A stretch of DNA of 64,000 bases from Clostridium_AD sp050717545 (GCF_050717545.1 NZ_JBOITN010000041.1:33934-97933); one strand, 5' to 3'; numbered from the stretch's first letter, positions 53,756-63,719 are shown. The notes: generated by a model from the sequence alone, not told the origin. A program made the numbers and translations.

Positions 53756-55633
53756 CTATTGCACCTCCTTTATAGCTTTAAATGCACAGGCATCAATACA
53801 ACTACCACATCGTATGCATTTATCATCATCAATTGTAAAGGATGCTTTAATTTTGCCTGAGATTGCTCCAACTGGGCAAATTTTTGAACATTTTGAGCAT
53901 CCCTTACAAAATTTTGTATCAATATATATTGTCTTAAGCTTCTGACATGTTTTAGATGGACATTTTTTATTAACAATATGAGCTTCATACTCATCACGGA
54001 AATTTTTAATAGTACTGACAACTGGTAATGAAGCTGTTTTTCCAAGTCCACATAATGCTGTTGATGTTATAGTATCTGCAAGTTCTAAGAGCATATCTAT
54101 GTCTTCAAGTTTTCCTTTTCCAACAACTATTCCTTCAAGGATTTCAAGCATTCTTTTAGTCCCTTCGCGACAAGGAACACATTTACCACAAGACTCATTT
54201 TTTGTAAAGCTCATAAAGAATCTTGCAATCTCAACCATACAGGTATCCTCATCCATAACTACAAGGCCACCAGAACCTATCATTGCACCCGCTTTTTTAA
54301 GTGAATCAAAATCTAGTGGCAAATCAAGATTTTGCGTTATAAGACAGCCACCAGATGGACCACCTATTTGTACAGCCTTAAACTTTTTACCGTTTTTTAT
54401 TCCCCCACCAATATCATATATTATTTCTCTTAGAGTTGTACCCATTGGTACCTCGATGAGTCCTGTGTTTTCAATGTTCCCTGTTAGTGCAAACGCTTTT
54501 GTACCAGGACTATTTGTAGGTCCAATTGATTTATACCATTCTGCCCCTTTATTGATTATTACAGGCACATTAGCAAAAGTTTCAACATTATTTAGAACTG
54601 TTGGCATGCCAAAAAGTCCTTGCTTAACAGTTCTTGGAGGTTTAACTCTTGGCATTCCTCTTTTTCCTTCGATGGAAGCTGTTAATGCACTTCCCTCTCC
54701 ACATACAAACGCACCTGCACCTTTATTAATTTGAATATCAAAACTAAAGCTTGTCCCAAGAATATTATCACCAATAATTCCATATTCTTTTGCTTGTTTA
54801 ATGGCATTTGAAAGTCTGCTTACAGCAAGAGGGTATTCTGCGCGAACATAAATATACCCTTTTTGAGCACCACATGCGGCAGCAGCAATCATAATTCCCT
54901 CAAGTACTCTATGAGGATCTCCCTCCATTAAACTTCTATCCATGAATGCTCCCGGGTCACCTTCGTCACCATTGCATACAATATATCTTATCTTTTCCTT
55001 TTGACTCGCTACCTGGCTCCATTTACTACCAGTAGGAAATCCACCGCCTCCACGACCTCTTAGATTTGACTGCGTTATTTCATTAATAATATCACTAGAA
55101 CTCATTTCAAATATTGCTTTTTCAAGTGCAGAATATCCACCTAAGGCTATATATTCCTCTATTGAAGTTGCATCAATATGACCACAATGTTCAAGGGCAA
55201 CTCTAGTTTGTTTTTTATAAAAAGTAATTTCTTCCTGTTTCCTAAATATTTCTCCATTTTTAGTATAAGCAAGTCTTTCAACGCATTCATCTTTAACTAT
55301 TGTTTTATCTACGATTTCCTCGCAATCCTCAACCTTTACTTTTAAATATAAATATCCAGATGGTTCTATTCGTACAAGAGGTCCCATTTCACAAAATCCA
55401 TGACATCCACTTTTTTTAATTCCAACAGTTTCATCATGTGGTTCTTTCTCAAGGCTAACCTCGCAATTTATACCCTTTTCCTTCATAATTCTTATTAACT
55501 CATCATATACCTCTAAAGATCCACCTGCAATGCACCCAGTACCAGCGCATATAAGAATTCTTTTTATTTCTTTTTCAAAACTATTTTTATATGTATTTCT
55601 TATATTAATTAAATCATTTCTATTATGAAGCAT
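53756..55633 (-). CDS. hydB: NuoF-like flavin/NADH subunit of the hydrogenase
   Basis: A 625-residue protein has an N-terminal thioredoxin-like [2Fe-2S] domain (CAGTGCIAGG, then GCHGFCEMG). The FMN/NADH core has GRGGGGFPTGSKW and the NADH-binding GAGAFVCGEGSAL. A SLBB region follows, then the [4Fe-4S] site SCGKCVPCREGT and two C-terminal [4Fe-4S] clusters (CKGCSKCSKICP, CIRCGSCIDACAF). It transfers electrons between NAD(H), FMN and the hydrogenase clusters. It lies one base before hydA, and the order hydC-hydB-hydA is that of clostridial bifurcating hydrogenases. Confidence 0.94.
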   Translation of the reverse strand: MLHNRNDLINIRNTYKNSFEKEIKRILICAGTGCIAGGSLEVYDELIRIMKEKGINCEVSLEKEPHDETVGIKKSGCHGFCEMGPLVRIEPSGYLYLKVKVEDCEEIVDKTIVKDECVERLAYTKNGEIFRKQEEITFYKKQTRVALEHCGHIDATSIEEYIALGGYSALEKAIFEMSSSDIINEITQSNLRGRGGGGFPTGSKWSQVASQKEKIRYIVCNGDEGDPGAFMDRSLMEGDPHRVLEGIMIAAAACGAQKGYIYVRAEYPLAVSRLSNAIKQAKEYGIIGDNILGTSFSFDIQINKGAGAFVCGEGSALTASIEGKRGMPRVKPPRTVKQGLFGMPTVLNNVETFANVPVIINKGAEWYKSIGPTNSPGTKAFALTGNIENTGLIEVPMGTTLREIIYDIGGGIKNGKKFKAVQIGGPSGGCLITQNLDLPLDFDSLKKAGAMIGSGGLVVMDEDTCMVEIARFFMSFTKNESCGKCVPCREGTKRMLEILEGIVVGKGKLEDIDMLLELADTITSTALCGLGKTASLPVVSTIKNFRDEYEAHIVNKKCPSKTCQKLKTIYIDTKFCKGCSKCSKICPVGAISGKIKASFTIDDDKCIRCGSCIDACAFKAIKEVQ

Positions 55634-55634
55634 A

Positions 55635-56111
55635 TTATTTTTCCTCCTTAAGAGTTTTTAAAAGCTCCATTGCTTTTTCTGGAGTCATTGCACCATGTAC
55701 TTTCTCATTAATAGTCATAGCAGGTGCAAGTCCACAAACGCCTAGACATGATACAGTTTCTAAAGTAAACATTAAATCATCTGTTGTAGTTTTAGTTTCC
55801 GAAAGTCTTAAATTGTTTCTTAACTTTTCTAATATAGGAATAGATTTTCTAACGTGACATGCAGTTCCATCGCATATTTTTATTATAAACTTACCTTTAG
55901 GTTCTAAGGAAAAGTTTTCATAAAAAGTTGCCACACTATATATTTTTGCCCTACTCATACCAAGTTTTTCTGAAAGATATGAGAATACCTCCTTAGGTAA
56001 ATACCTATAACACTCCTGAGTATCTTGCAATATTGCAATAATATTACTAGATTTAAATTCATTATTTTCTAATATAGTATCCAGATTACTGTAATCAAAT
56101 GTTGTACTCAT
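55635..56111 (-). CDS. hydC: NuoE-like [2Fe-2S] subunit of the hydrogenase
   Basis: A thioredoxin-like subunit of about 158 residues has four cysteine ligands in CDGTACHVR and CLGVCGLAPAM. The frame is open to 56156; GGAGGAG lies five to eleven bases before the ATG at 56111, so that start is preferred. It is the first gene of the hydrogenase operon and ends one base before hydB. Confidence 0.93.
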   Translation of the reverse strand: MSTTFDYSNLDTILENNEFKSSNIIAILQDTQECYRYLPKEVFSYLSEKLGMSRAKIYSVATFYENFSLEPKGKFIIKICDGTACHVRKSIPILEKLRNNLRLSETKTTTDDLMFTLETVSCLGVCGLAPAMTINEKVHGAMTPEKAMELLKTLKEEK

Positions 56112-56138
56112 TTTTCTCCTCCTTTTAGCTCTAAGATA

Positions 56139-56156
56139 TTGATATATTTTTAACAA
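56139..56156 (-). promoter_or_regulatory. Candidate Rex (NADH/NAD+ sensor) operator before hydC
   Basis: On the minus strand TTGTTAAAAATATATCAA fits the Rex consensus TTGTTAANNNNTTAACAA at 12 of 14 fixed positions. It lies between the promoter and the hydC start. Rex control of hydrogenase and other NADH-consuming genes is known in clostridia. Confidence 0.5.
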
Positions 56157-56205
56157 TAACCCGTTGAAAACGTTTATTGTAACCTCCTCATTTTGTATTT
56201 ACTTA

Positions 56206-56234
56206 ATTGTAGTTATAATAAATTCATTTGTCAA
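56206..56234 (-). promoter_or_regulatory. Promoter of the hydrogenase operon
   Basis: On the minus strand TTGACA (56229-56234) and TACAAT (56206-56211) are 17 bases apart, about 95 bases before the hydC start. A weak cre-like TGAAAACGTTTATT lies at 56165-56178. Confidence 0.68.
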
Positions 56235-56272
56235 TAACCTTTAAATCATTATTATGGTTTGAGATAAAAATA

Positions 56273-56911
56273 TCAAACTTTACACCTACCATTAGCTTTA
56301 AAACTAGTTAACTTTTCTAAATATAACATTATTTGATTTAATAAAAGTGCAAGACCAGCCGACATTATCGTTCCCCATAATATTTTAGGAAGGTAATTCA
56401 TCCTGAGTCCATCAAATAAAATTACTCCTAGTCCACCAGCATTTATTACCGAGGCAATAGTAGCTATTCCTATAGTTGTTATAGTAGCAATTCTTACTCC
56501 CCCAATTATTATGGGAAGAGCTAAAGGTAATTGTATTTTTAAAAATAGTTCAAAAGAATTAAACCCCATACCTACTCCAGCCTCAATGATTGCTGGATCT
56601 ATAGCGCCAAACGCTGCAAATATATTTCTAACTAATATATACTGGTTATAGATTACTAAAACGAAAATTGCTGTCCCTTTTCCAAGCCCTAATATAGGTA
56701 TTAATAAAGCAAACAAGGCTAGACTAGGAATTGAATAAATAACTCCAAACGCGGATAACACTATCATAGATAAAACTTTTGACCTTAAAATTAAAAGGGC
56801 TACAACTGTAGCAATCACAAGAGATATTGATATGCTTACAGCAACAATTTGAAGGTGCTGTAGCATTAACATTATCATACTATCATAATTTTTAAGTAAA
56901 TATTTTATCAT
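56273..56911 (-). CDS. OpuCD-like permease of a quaternary-amine ABC importer
   Basis: A 212-residue protein with about five membrane segments has the conserved GMGFNSFELFLKIQLPLALP coupling loop of OpuC/YehW permeases. It is the last gene of a four-gene operon. With the other permease it forms the membrane pore for glycine betaine, carnitine, choline or a related osmolyte. GGGGG precedes the ATG. Confidence 0.87.
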   Translation of the reverse strand: MIKYLLKNYDSMIMLMLQHLQIVAVSISISLVIATVVALLILRSKVLSMIVLSAFGVIYSIPSLALFALLIPILGLGKGTAIFVLVIYNQYILVRNIFAAFGAIDPAIIEAGVGMGFNSFELFLKIQLPLALPIIIGGVRIATITTIGIATIASVINAGGLGVILFDGLRMNYLPKILWGTIMSAGLALLLNQIMLYLEKLTSFKANGRCKV

Positions 56912-56936
56912 GTTGCTAGCCCCCTGTATTCACTTA

Positions 56937-57884
56937 TTATATTTTTAGTTGCTTAAGTGTTATCATTCCAACTACTTCATGATTATCTTTCTCAACAATT
57001 AAATAATCAATGTCTCCAGTTATAAAATATGTTAGTAAATTTTGCAAATCAATATTTTCATTAACCCTAATGTCACTATCCTTTGCAGCCCCCTCAAAAG
57101 AAATCATAACGTCCCTTGCACGTACAAATTTAAGTTTTTGCAAAATATCATCTGTTGAAACTAGTTGTCTAACAAAATCATTAGCTGGGTTAAATATTAT
57201 GTTTCGAGGAGTATCAAACTGTTGCACTTCACCCTTATCCATTATAATTACTTTCTCTCCTAATTTAAATGCTTCACTTACATCATGGGTAACAAAAATT
57301 ATTGTCTTATTTAGTTTCTTTTGAATTTTTAGAATTTCCTCTTGAAGATTTAACCTAGTTATTGCATCTAATGCTCCAAATGGTTCATCCATTAGCATTA
57401 TTTCAGGATCAGCAGCCATAGCCCTTGCTATACCAACTCTTTGCTGCTGACCTCCTGACAATTGCCTTGGGTATCTTTTTTTATAATCTTTAGATGGAAT
57501 TTTCATAAGCTCAAGCAGCGTTTCGACTCTTAAAGTTATATCTTTTTTATTCCACTTTAAAATATTTGGAACAGTTGCGATATTTTCCGCAACTGTCATA
57601 TGGGGGAATAACCCCACCTGCTGAATAACATATCCAATTTTTTGTCTATGTTTTTCTGCAGGGAGCTTTTTTATATTTTCACCGAAAAATAATATTTCCC
57701 CTGAACTTGATTCGTGAATTCTATTAATCATTTTAAGGAAAGTAGTTTTACCCGAACCTGAAGTTCCAAGAATTGTTGTAAAACTACCTTCTTCTATGCT
57801 AGCACTTACATCACTTACAGCATATTGCTCAGATCCGGGAAATTTTTTACTTACTTTTACAAATTCAATCGCTATCCTTTTCAA
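56937..57884 (-). CDS. OpuCA-like ATPase with CBS domains
   Basis: A 315-residue protein has Walker A GTSGSGKTTF, signature RQLSGGQQQR, Walker B IMLMDEPFGALDA and switch His in VTHDVSEA. About 70 C-terminal residues look like a CBS region, which in OpuA-type systems senses ionic strength or c-di-AMP. The start codon is TTG, with GGGAGG eight bases before it. It should power uptake by the two adjacent permeases. Confidence 0.9.
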   Translation of the reverse strand: MKRIAIEFVKVSKKFPGSEQYAVSDVSASIEEGSFTTILGTSGSGKTTFLKMINRIHESSSGEILFFGENIKKLPAEKHRQKIGYVIQQVGLFPHMTVAENIATVPNILKWNKKDITLRVETLLELMKIPSKDYKKRYPRQLSGGQQQRVGIARAMAADPEIMLMDEPFGALDAITRLNLQEEILKIQKKLNKTIIFVTHDVSEAFKLGEKVIIMDKGEVQQFDTPRNIIFNPANDFVRQLVSTDDILQKLKFVRARDVMISFEGAAKDSDIRVNENIDLQNLLTYFITGDIDYLIVEKDNHEVVGMITLKQLKI

Positions 57885-57921
57885 AAGCTAAACCTCCCTT
57901 TTTTATATACATCCCTATTAC

Positions 57922-58860
57922 CTATTTTGCAAGTTCAGTGTCAAAGAAGTTTTTAGCTACCTGCATATATTCTTCTTTGTCTATATCCACCTGAGCATTT
58001 AACTTAATTATAGTTTTATTATCAATTTTCTTTGTAACCTTATTTAAAATATCTCCTATTTCAGGATTTGCGTGAAGAAGATCTTGTTTAATAACTGGTG
58101 CTATGTTATATGGTGGCCATACATGTTTATCATCTTCAAGAATCATAAATTCATCTTTACTTAATTGCCCCTCTGTTGTATATGCAACTGTAACATCCGC
58201 TTTATCATTGTGAAGTACATCATATTTAAGTCCGTTGTCATATATTTTGTCATCTTTAAAATTAAAATCACCATAAGTTTTTATAAGGGCCGGAAGACCA
58301 TCGGATCTTTCATTAAATTCCCCTTGAGATGCAAATCTTATATTCGCCGCATTTTTTTGAAGGTCACTTATAGTGTGGATATTATATTGATTTGAGGCCT
58401 TTTTAGCAATTACAAGTCCCTGTCCATCATTCGCTAAAGATGGCTCTAGCCAAATTAATTTAAATTTTTCTTTATATTTTGCACTAACCTCGTCATATAC
58501 TTCTTTTGAATCAAACATCGGCTCTTGCTTTAATATAGAAAGTAGTCCTGTACCAGTATATTCTGGGTAAAAATCTATGTCTCCATTTATAAGAGCTGTA
58601 TGCACTACAGCGCTACTAAGATTAAATTTCCTATCAACTGTGTAACCTTCCTTTTCTAAAGCAATTGCATAAAGTTCAGACAAAATTAAAGATTCAGTAA
58701 AATCCTTAGAGCCAACTTTTATTGTAGGTTTAGTTTTAACCGCGGCTGCTTTTGAATCCGTTGATGTAGTGTTTTTTTTAGAGCATCCAGTTAGTACCGA
58801 AAGCGCGACTAAAGTCGTTAATACAGAAACTATAACTGATGTTTTTAATTTTTTATTCAT
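57922..58860 (-). CDS. OpuCC-like osmolyte-binding lipoprotein
   Basis: A 312-residue protein has a lipobox LTGC near residue 26, a short Ser/Thr/Lys linker, then the substrate-binding fold starting KVGSKDFTESLILSELYA. This is the signature of OpuAC/OpuCC-type binding proteins for glycine betaine, carnitine, choline and similar compounds. It contains GDIDFYPEYTGTGLL, a ligand-site segment. It lies second in the operon, between permease and ATPase. Confidence 0.9.
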   Translation of the reverse strand: MNKKLKTSVIVSVLTTLVALSVLTGCSKKNTTSTDSKAAAVKTKPTIKVGSKDFTESLILSELYAIALEKEGYTVDRKFNLSSAVVHTALINGDIDFYPEYTGTGLLSILKQEPMFDSKEVYDEVSAKYKEKFKLIWLEPSLANDGQGLVIAKKASNQYNIHTISDLQKNAANIRFASQGEFNERSDGLPALIKTYGDFNFKDDKIYDNGLKYDVLHNDKADVTVAYTTEGQLSKDEFMILEDDKHVWPPYNIAPVIKQDLLHANPEIGDILNKVTKKIDNKTIIKLNAQVDIDKEEYMQVAKNFFDTELAK

Positions 58861-58888
58861 TACTATTCACTCTCCTAATATGGTATTT

Positions 58889-59533
58889 TTAATCTCTTTG
58901 ATATTTTGTAATTTTTTGCTGAAAGATAAATAATAATATCTCAGCTATAACTGAAAGCAGTGCAACTGACGCTCCCCCTATAATTAATATTCTAAAATCA
59001 TTCATAACAATGCCGGTGAATATAAAATCTCCAAGACCTCCAGCGCCTATATAGGACGCTAAAGTCGCGCTAGCAATTACTTCAACCGCCGAAGTTCTAA
59101 CCCCTGTAATAATAAGAGGCAGGGCTAACGGAATTTCAATCTTAAGAAGCATTTTTCTATAATCCATTCCCATTCCCTTTGCGCTCTCAAGAATGGAAAT
59201 ATCAATATTCTTTATCCCTAAATAAGTATTTATAAGTATAGGCGGAAGTGCTAAAATAACAAGCGCTATAAGTGCTGGAAGAAATCCAGTTCCAAGTATC
59301 GGCATAGCTAACACTAAGATAGCAAGACTTGGTATAACTCTGAAAAAATTAATTAAATTCATAATAGGTTGAGATGCCTTAGCATATTTAGCACATAAAA
59401 TCCCTAGTGGCACAGCTATTATAATACTTATTAAAATTGCCGCACCGCTAATACAACTATGGATTATTACTGCTTCATAGTATTTATCAATATGACCTAA
59501 TAGATAGTCCATAATTTGTGTAAACATCAACAT
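58889..59533 (-). CDS. OpuCB-like permease of a quaternary-amine ABC importer
   Basis: A 214-residue protein with about five membrane segments has the coupling loop GMGMDYRKMLLKIEIPLALP, matching its partner at 56273. It is the first gene of the operon, followed by binding protein, ATPase and second permease. ATG codons at 59533 and 59527 are both possible; AAAGGAT fits the second one better. Confidence 0.88.
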   Translation of the reverse strand: MLMFTQIMDYLLGHIDKYYEAVIIHSCISGAAILISIIIAVPLGILCAKYAKASQPIMNLINFFRVIPSLAILVLAMPILGTGFLPALIALVILALPPILINTYLGIKNIDISILESAKGMGMDYRKMLLKIEIPLALPLIITGVRTSAVEVIASATLASYIGAGGLGDFIFTGIVMNDFRILIIGGASVALLSVIAEILLFIFQQKITKYQRD

Positions 59534-59558
59534 CTATCCTTTCTAAAAATAATTTTCT

Positions 59559-59587
59559 ATAATAGATTTTCATTACAATAATTACAA
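59559..59587 (-). promoter_or_regulatory. Promoter of the OpuC-type operon
   Basis: On the minus strand TTGTAA (59582-59587) and TATTAT (59559-59564) are 17 bases apart, about 26 bases before the first permease start. Confidence 0.6.
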
Positions 59588-59686
59588 TCTATATAAACTT
59601 ATTTATTCAAAAAACGTAAAAATATAACCGTACATATTATTGTATGATTATATTTTGAAAGTCATAACACTTCTTCAAAAAAATAA

Positions 59687-59724
59687 TAGCAAGTAATTTA
59701 TATAAACATATAAATTGCTTGCTA
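59687..59724 (-). terminator. Terminator of the galactose operon
   Basis: TAGCAAGTAATTTATAT pairs with ATATAAATTGCTTGCTA with one mismatch, followed on the minus strand by TTATTTTTTTG. It lies 17 bases after the LacI-family stop. Confidence 0.85.
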
Positions 59725-59740
59725 AATATTTCATTATTTT

Positions 59741-60754
59741 CTACTCCACTTTTTCTATTGCCGTGCAACTATCCCGCTTTATAAGTTTTGTTGGTATAAC
59801 AATCTTTTTGGCTATTAATCTTTGCTGCTTTAGCTTTTCAATAACTAAATCTACAGCAGTTTCCCCCATAAATTCCGTGTGTATTTTAATAGTAGTGAGT
59901 GCTGGCACTATAAATTGAGATGTTATATTATCATTGTATGATACAACACTTATATCACCTGGTATTGTAAGTCCTGCCTCGCTTATAGCTTTATATGCGC
60001 CTATTGCCATAGAATCATTAGCTATTATATACGCTGTAACGTCATTTTTATTAGCTAGAACCATTTTCATAAGCTCATATCCACTTTGTGGTGTAAACAT
60101 GCCTATGTACAAATTAGCCTCATTATATAATCCTCTAGAAATCATTTCTTCTTTATAAGTTCTTTCACGTCTATCAGCAAAAACCTCCTTGCCTTCGTTA
60201 ATATATTCCTTACCACTAATAAATCCGATGTTTTTATGACCTAACTCCTCTAAGTAATCTATAATATTTATAGTTGCGTACTTTAAATCACTTACTACAG
60301 AATCATAAAATTCACTTTCTGGAGAGGAATCAACAAACACTATGTGCTCTGATACTGTTTTTAGTTTTTCTACTTCCTTGCTTCCAAATTTACCAATGGC
60401 TATAACTCCATCTACATTTTTTATACTTATTGTAGAAAGTGGTGATAATTTTACCACTTCTATATTTTTATTAGCACATTTTTTCTCTATAGCTATTCTT
60501 ATAGATAAATAATATGGGTCTAATACTTCTTCTTTTTCAGTATACCAATTTGCTATCGCTAGCTTATAAACACTTTTTTTACTATTTCTTTCCTTCTTTT
60601 TTACATAATTTAAACTTTCCGCCATTTCGAATATTCTTTGTTTTGTGGCATCTGTTACATTTAATGTTTCATCAAAATTTAAAACCCTAGACACAGTAGC
60701 AATCGATACCGCTGACGCGATTGCTATATCCTTTATTGTTACCATAATCTTCAC
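59741..60754 (-). CDS. GalR-like LacI-family regulator of galactose genes
   Basis: A 337-residue protein has a LacI helix-turn-helix (VTIKDIAIASAVSIATVSRV) and a sugar-binding effector domain with NVDGVIAIG, NIGFISGKEY and AYIIANDSMAIGA. The frame starts with GTG at 60754; an ATG at 60745 gives the more usual MVTIKD start, and spacing slightly favours the GTG. It is the third gene after galK and galT, 17 bases behind galT, so it is likely a galactose-responsive regulator of its own operon. The operator was not located. Confidence 0.88.
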   Translation of the reverse strand: MKIMVTIKDIAIASAVSIATVSRVLNFDETLNVTDATKQRIFEMAESLNYVKKKERNSKKSVYKLAIANWYTEKEEVLDPYYLSIRIAIEKKCANKNIEVVKLSPLSTISIKNVDGVIAIGKFGSKEVEKLKTVSEHIVFVDSSPESEFYDSVVSDLKYATINIIDYLEELGHKNIGFISGKEYINEGKEVFADRRERTYKEEMISRGLYNEANLYIGMFTPQSGYELMKMVLANKNDVTAYIIANDSMAIGAYKAISEAGLTIPGDISVVSYNDNITSQFIVPALTTIKIHTEFMGETAVDLVIEKLKQQRLIAKKIVIPTKLIKRDSCTAIEKVE

Positions 60755-60771
60755 ACTCGCCCTTTTGATTT

Positions 60772-62283
60772 TTATAAACTATTTATAAATTTATTAAATG
60801 CTTTTATCCCATTTTCGTCAGTTTTAAATACACCAGAATGTTCTAATACCTCTAAAAATACTATCCCTATTTCTTTTCTTAATATTTCATCTACATTTGT
60901 TTGATTTATATCTGAATATTTCTGGGCTAATAATAATGTCCAATCTTTATGTTTTTTTAACTTAGCGTTATTATCTAGTTCATCAATTTTGCTTTTATCT
61001 AATAAGTAATAACTAAGTTCCTTTATTTCTGTTTTAAGTCTTGCTGGCAAAACAGCAAGTCCCATAACCTCAATAAGACCAATGTTTTCTTTCTTTATAT
61101 GATGTAATTCTTTATGAGGATGGAAAATCCCATCCGGATGCTTCTCTGATGTTCTATTATTTCTTAGAACTAAATCTAACTCATAAGCGTCCCCTCTTCT
61201 TCTAGCTATAGGAGTTATTGTGTTATGAGGAGTATCATCCGTAAATGCTATTACATTAGCGCTCTCATCAGAATACTTCTTCCAAGCATTTAGAATATAA
61301 TCTGCTAAATTAATAAGAGTTTCTTTATTATTACCATTTATTCTAACAACACTCATAGGCCATTTAACCCTACCAAGAGTTATTCCCTCAAAACCATCCA
61401 CCTTAAATTCTTCTAAGGTTTTTGCCTTTGCCATTGCAAACTCATATTTACCGCCCTGAAAATGATCATGACTTAGTATGGAGCCTCCAACTATTGGAAG
61501 GTCAGCATTAGATCCTATAATATAATGTGGAAACTTCTGCGTAAAATCTAATAGTCTTTTAAACGTATCTTTACATATTTTCATTGGCACGTGCTGACCA
61601 TTAAGTACTATACAATGTTCGTTATAATAGACATATGGAGAATATTGCAAAAACCAATTATCCTTATTTAATTCAACAGGTATAATTCTGTGATTGCCCC
61701 TAGCTGGATAATTTACTCTACCTGCATAACCCTCATTTTCTTTGCAAAGCAAACATGTTGGATAAGAACTTGTTTTTAAATTCTTAGCCATTGCAATTGC
61801 CTTAGGATCCTTTTCAGGTTTAGATAAATTAATAGTAATATCAATATCACCATACTTAGTATGGGATTTCCACTTTAAATCCTTTTGTACCCTATCCCAT
61901 CTTATATAGTTTGAATTAATACACAAATTATAATAATAATCAGTTGCTTTACTAGGATCTTGTGCGTATAGTCTTTCAAATTCACTTATTATTTCTGATG
62001 GTCTTCCTATTAAACAAGCCATTATTTTAGTATCAAACAAATCTCTAGAAACTATTCCATTGTCATCTATTCTTTTATTATCATAAGCCCAGTCAATTAT
62101 ATTATCTAAAGCTGGTTGCAATGCATATTCTTTATCTTCTACTATAATACTTGAAATTTCATTTAAAGATAAGACTTCGAGCATTCTATTTTTTGTATAT
62201 ATCAGATCCTCTGATTTTATTAAATTCTTTTGTTTTGCATAATAAAGTAGCTTTTGTACCTCTATAGAAATATTAACTTCCAT
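60772..62283 (-). CDS. galT: Galactose-1-phosphate uridylyltransferase, Firmicutes type
   Basis: A protein of about 503 residues, of the long GalT form found in Firmicutes, has CLLCKENEGYAGRVNYPARG, the active-site segment GGSILSHDHFQGGKY and RRRGDAYELDLVLRNNRTSE. It exchanges UMP between UDP-glucose and galactose-1-phosphate in the Leloir pathway. The frame is open to 62319; GGGAGG lies seven bases before the ATG at 62283. It follows galK by 41 bases. No galE is present in this window. Confidence 0.94.
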   Translation of the reverse strand: MEVNISIEVQKLLYYAKQKNLIKSEDLIYTKNRMLEVLSLNEISSIIVEDKEYALQPALDNIIDWAYDNKRIDDNGIVSRDLFDTKIMACLIGRPSEIISEFERLYAQDPSKATDYYYNLCINSNYIRWDRVQKDLKWKSHTKYGDIDITINLSKPEKDPKAIAMAKNLKTSSYPTCLLCKENEGYAGRVNYPARGNHRIIPVELNKDNWFLQYSPYVYYNEHCIVLNGQHVPMKICKDTFKRLLDFTQKFPHYIIGSNADLPIVGGSILSHDHFQGGKYEFAMAKAKTLEEFKVDGFEGITLGRVKWPMSVVRINGNNKETLINLADYILNAWKKYSDESANVIAFTDDTPHNTITPIARRRGDAYELDLVLRNNRTSEKHPDGIFHPHKELHHIKKENIGLIEVMGLAVLPARLKTEIKELSYYLLDKSKIDELDNNAKLKKHKDWTLLLAQKYSDINQTNVDEILRKEIGIVFLEVLEHSGVFKTDENGIKAFNKFINSL

Positions 62284-62324
62284 ATTATAACCTCCCTTTG
62301 GGTTAATTATCATTTTCAATGCTG

Positions 62325-63485
62325 TTATAGTTTTCTTGCACCGTCACCTATTTGTGCTACATAAAATTCTGCCTCGTGTCCTATTTTGTTTTTATACTCT
62401 TCTCCAACGTTTTTAATAAACTCTTCTACAAATTCATCCCTTACAATACTAACGCTGCATCCACCAAAACCTGCTCCAGTCATTCTTGAACCAATAACCC
62501 CTGGCATTCTCCATGCAATCTCAACCAAAGTATCAAGTTCTATTCCTGTAACTTCATAATCATCTTTTAGTGACACATGTGATGCATTCATAAGCTTTCC
62601 AAATAGCTCTATATCTTTATTTTCAAGCGCTTTAACAGCCTTTAAAGTTCTTTGGTTTTCATAAATAGCATGTTTTGCACGTCGTGCGTTTACTTCATTT
62701 TTTATAAGATGTCTATTTTTCTCAAACTCTCCTTCATTTATTTCACAAAGAGAATTTATATTAAGTTCTACTTGCAAATCTTTAAGCGCGACTTCACACT
62801 CAGATCTTCTTTCATTATATTTAGAATCAGCAAGTCCACGTCTTTTATTCGTATTTGCTATGACTATAGATGCTCCGTCAAGTTTAATACTTGAGTATTG
62901 ATATTTTAATGTGTTTGTATCCAAAAGTATTGCATTATCTTTTTTACCCATACCTATAGCAAATTGATCCATAATACCACAGTTCACACCTACAAATTCA
63001 TTTTCTGCCTGCTGACTCCGTTTAACAATGTCAATCATGCTTATATCAAAATTATATAAATCTGCTAGAACAACACCTGTAAGTACCTCTATAGATGCAG
63101 ATGAAGATAATCCTGCTCCATTTGGAATATTACCATAAAACAATATATCAAATCCACTATCTATTTTCATACCATTTTTATCAAAAGCCCAAATTACTCC
63201 CTTAGGATAATTTGCCCAATCATTTTCTTTGTTATATTTTATCTCATCTATATTTATTTCCATTATTCCTAAATCTTCAAAATTTTGAGAATAAAATCTT
63301 ATCTTTTTATCATTCCTCTTTTTCGTTAATGCATAGGTTCCAAAAGTTAATGCACACGGGAAAACATTACCCCCATTATAATCTGTATGTTCTCCTATTA
63401 AATTAACTCTACCCGGAGCAAAAAAAACCTTTTCTTCATCTTCATCATAAACTTTTTTAAACATATTTTTTAACTTGTTAATCAT
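62325..63485 (-). CDS. galK: Galactokinase
   Basis: A 386-residue GHMP kinase has the galactokinase signature GRVNLIGEHTDYNGGNVFP, the ATP motif NIPNGAGLSSSASIE and the third motif GSRMTGAGFGGCSVS. It phosphorylates galactose to galactose-1-phosphate. AGGGGG precedes the ATG. It is the first gene of galK-galT-lacI. A short palindrome GTTATCATAAC (about 63536-63546) and two TTTAGTAAA copies lie just upstream and might be operator elements, but this is weak. Confidence 0.95.
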   Translation of the reverse strand: MINKLKNMFKKVYDEDEEKVFFAPGRVNLIGEHTDYNGGNVFPCALTFGTYALTKKRNDKKIRFYSQNFEDLGIMEINIDEIKYNKENDWANYPKGVIWAFDKNGMKIDSGFDILFYGNIPNGAGLSSSASIEVLTGVVLADLYNFDISMIDIVKRSQQAENEFVGVNCGIMDQFAIGMGKKDNAILLDTNTLKYQYSSIKLDGASIVIANTNKRRGLADSKYNERRSECEVALKDLQVELNINSLCEINEGEFEKNRHLIKNEVNARRAKHAIYENQRTLKAVKALENKDIELFGKLMNASHVSLKDDYEVTGIELDTLVEIAWRMPGVIGSRMTGAGFGGCSVSIVRDEFVEEFIKNVGEEYKNKIGHEAEFYVAQIGDGARKL

Positions 63486-63666
63486 ATTTTGAACCCCCTA
63501 TTATATTGATTTTTATAATTCTTATAATGTATAGGTTATCATAACTTTAGTAAAACTTCAATGTTTTTAGTAAATGTTTTTATTTTTTATTATCTGCTAA
63601 TGAAAATAAATATATTACTATTATAATAAAAATATTTTTTAAAACTTTTAAAATTTTTTCTATAAA

Positions 63667-63715
63667 AATAAATCACCATAATAGCTTAACATCTAAGCAA
63701 TTATGGTGATTTATT
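63667..63715 (-). terminator. Terminator of the hybrid cluster protein gene
   Basis: AATAAATCACCATAAT pairs with ATTATGGTGATTTATT across 17 bases. It begins five bases after the stop of the gene at the window end. Confidence 0.87.
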
Positions 63716-63719
63716 TATA

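Noticed and set aside
54099..54734. Plus-strand open frame of 211 codons
   Set aside because: It is fully antisense to hydB, which has complete domain evidence. Its composition is that of a shadow frame and it has no good ribosome site.
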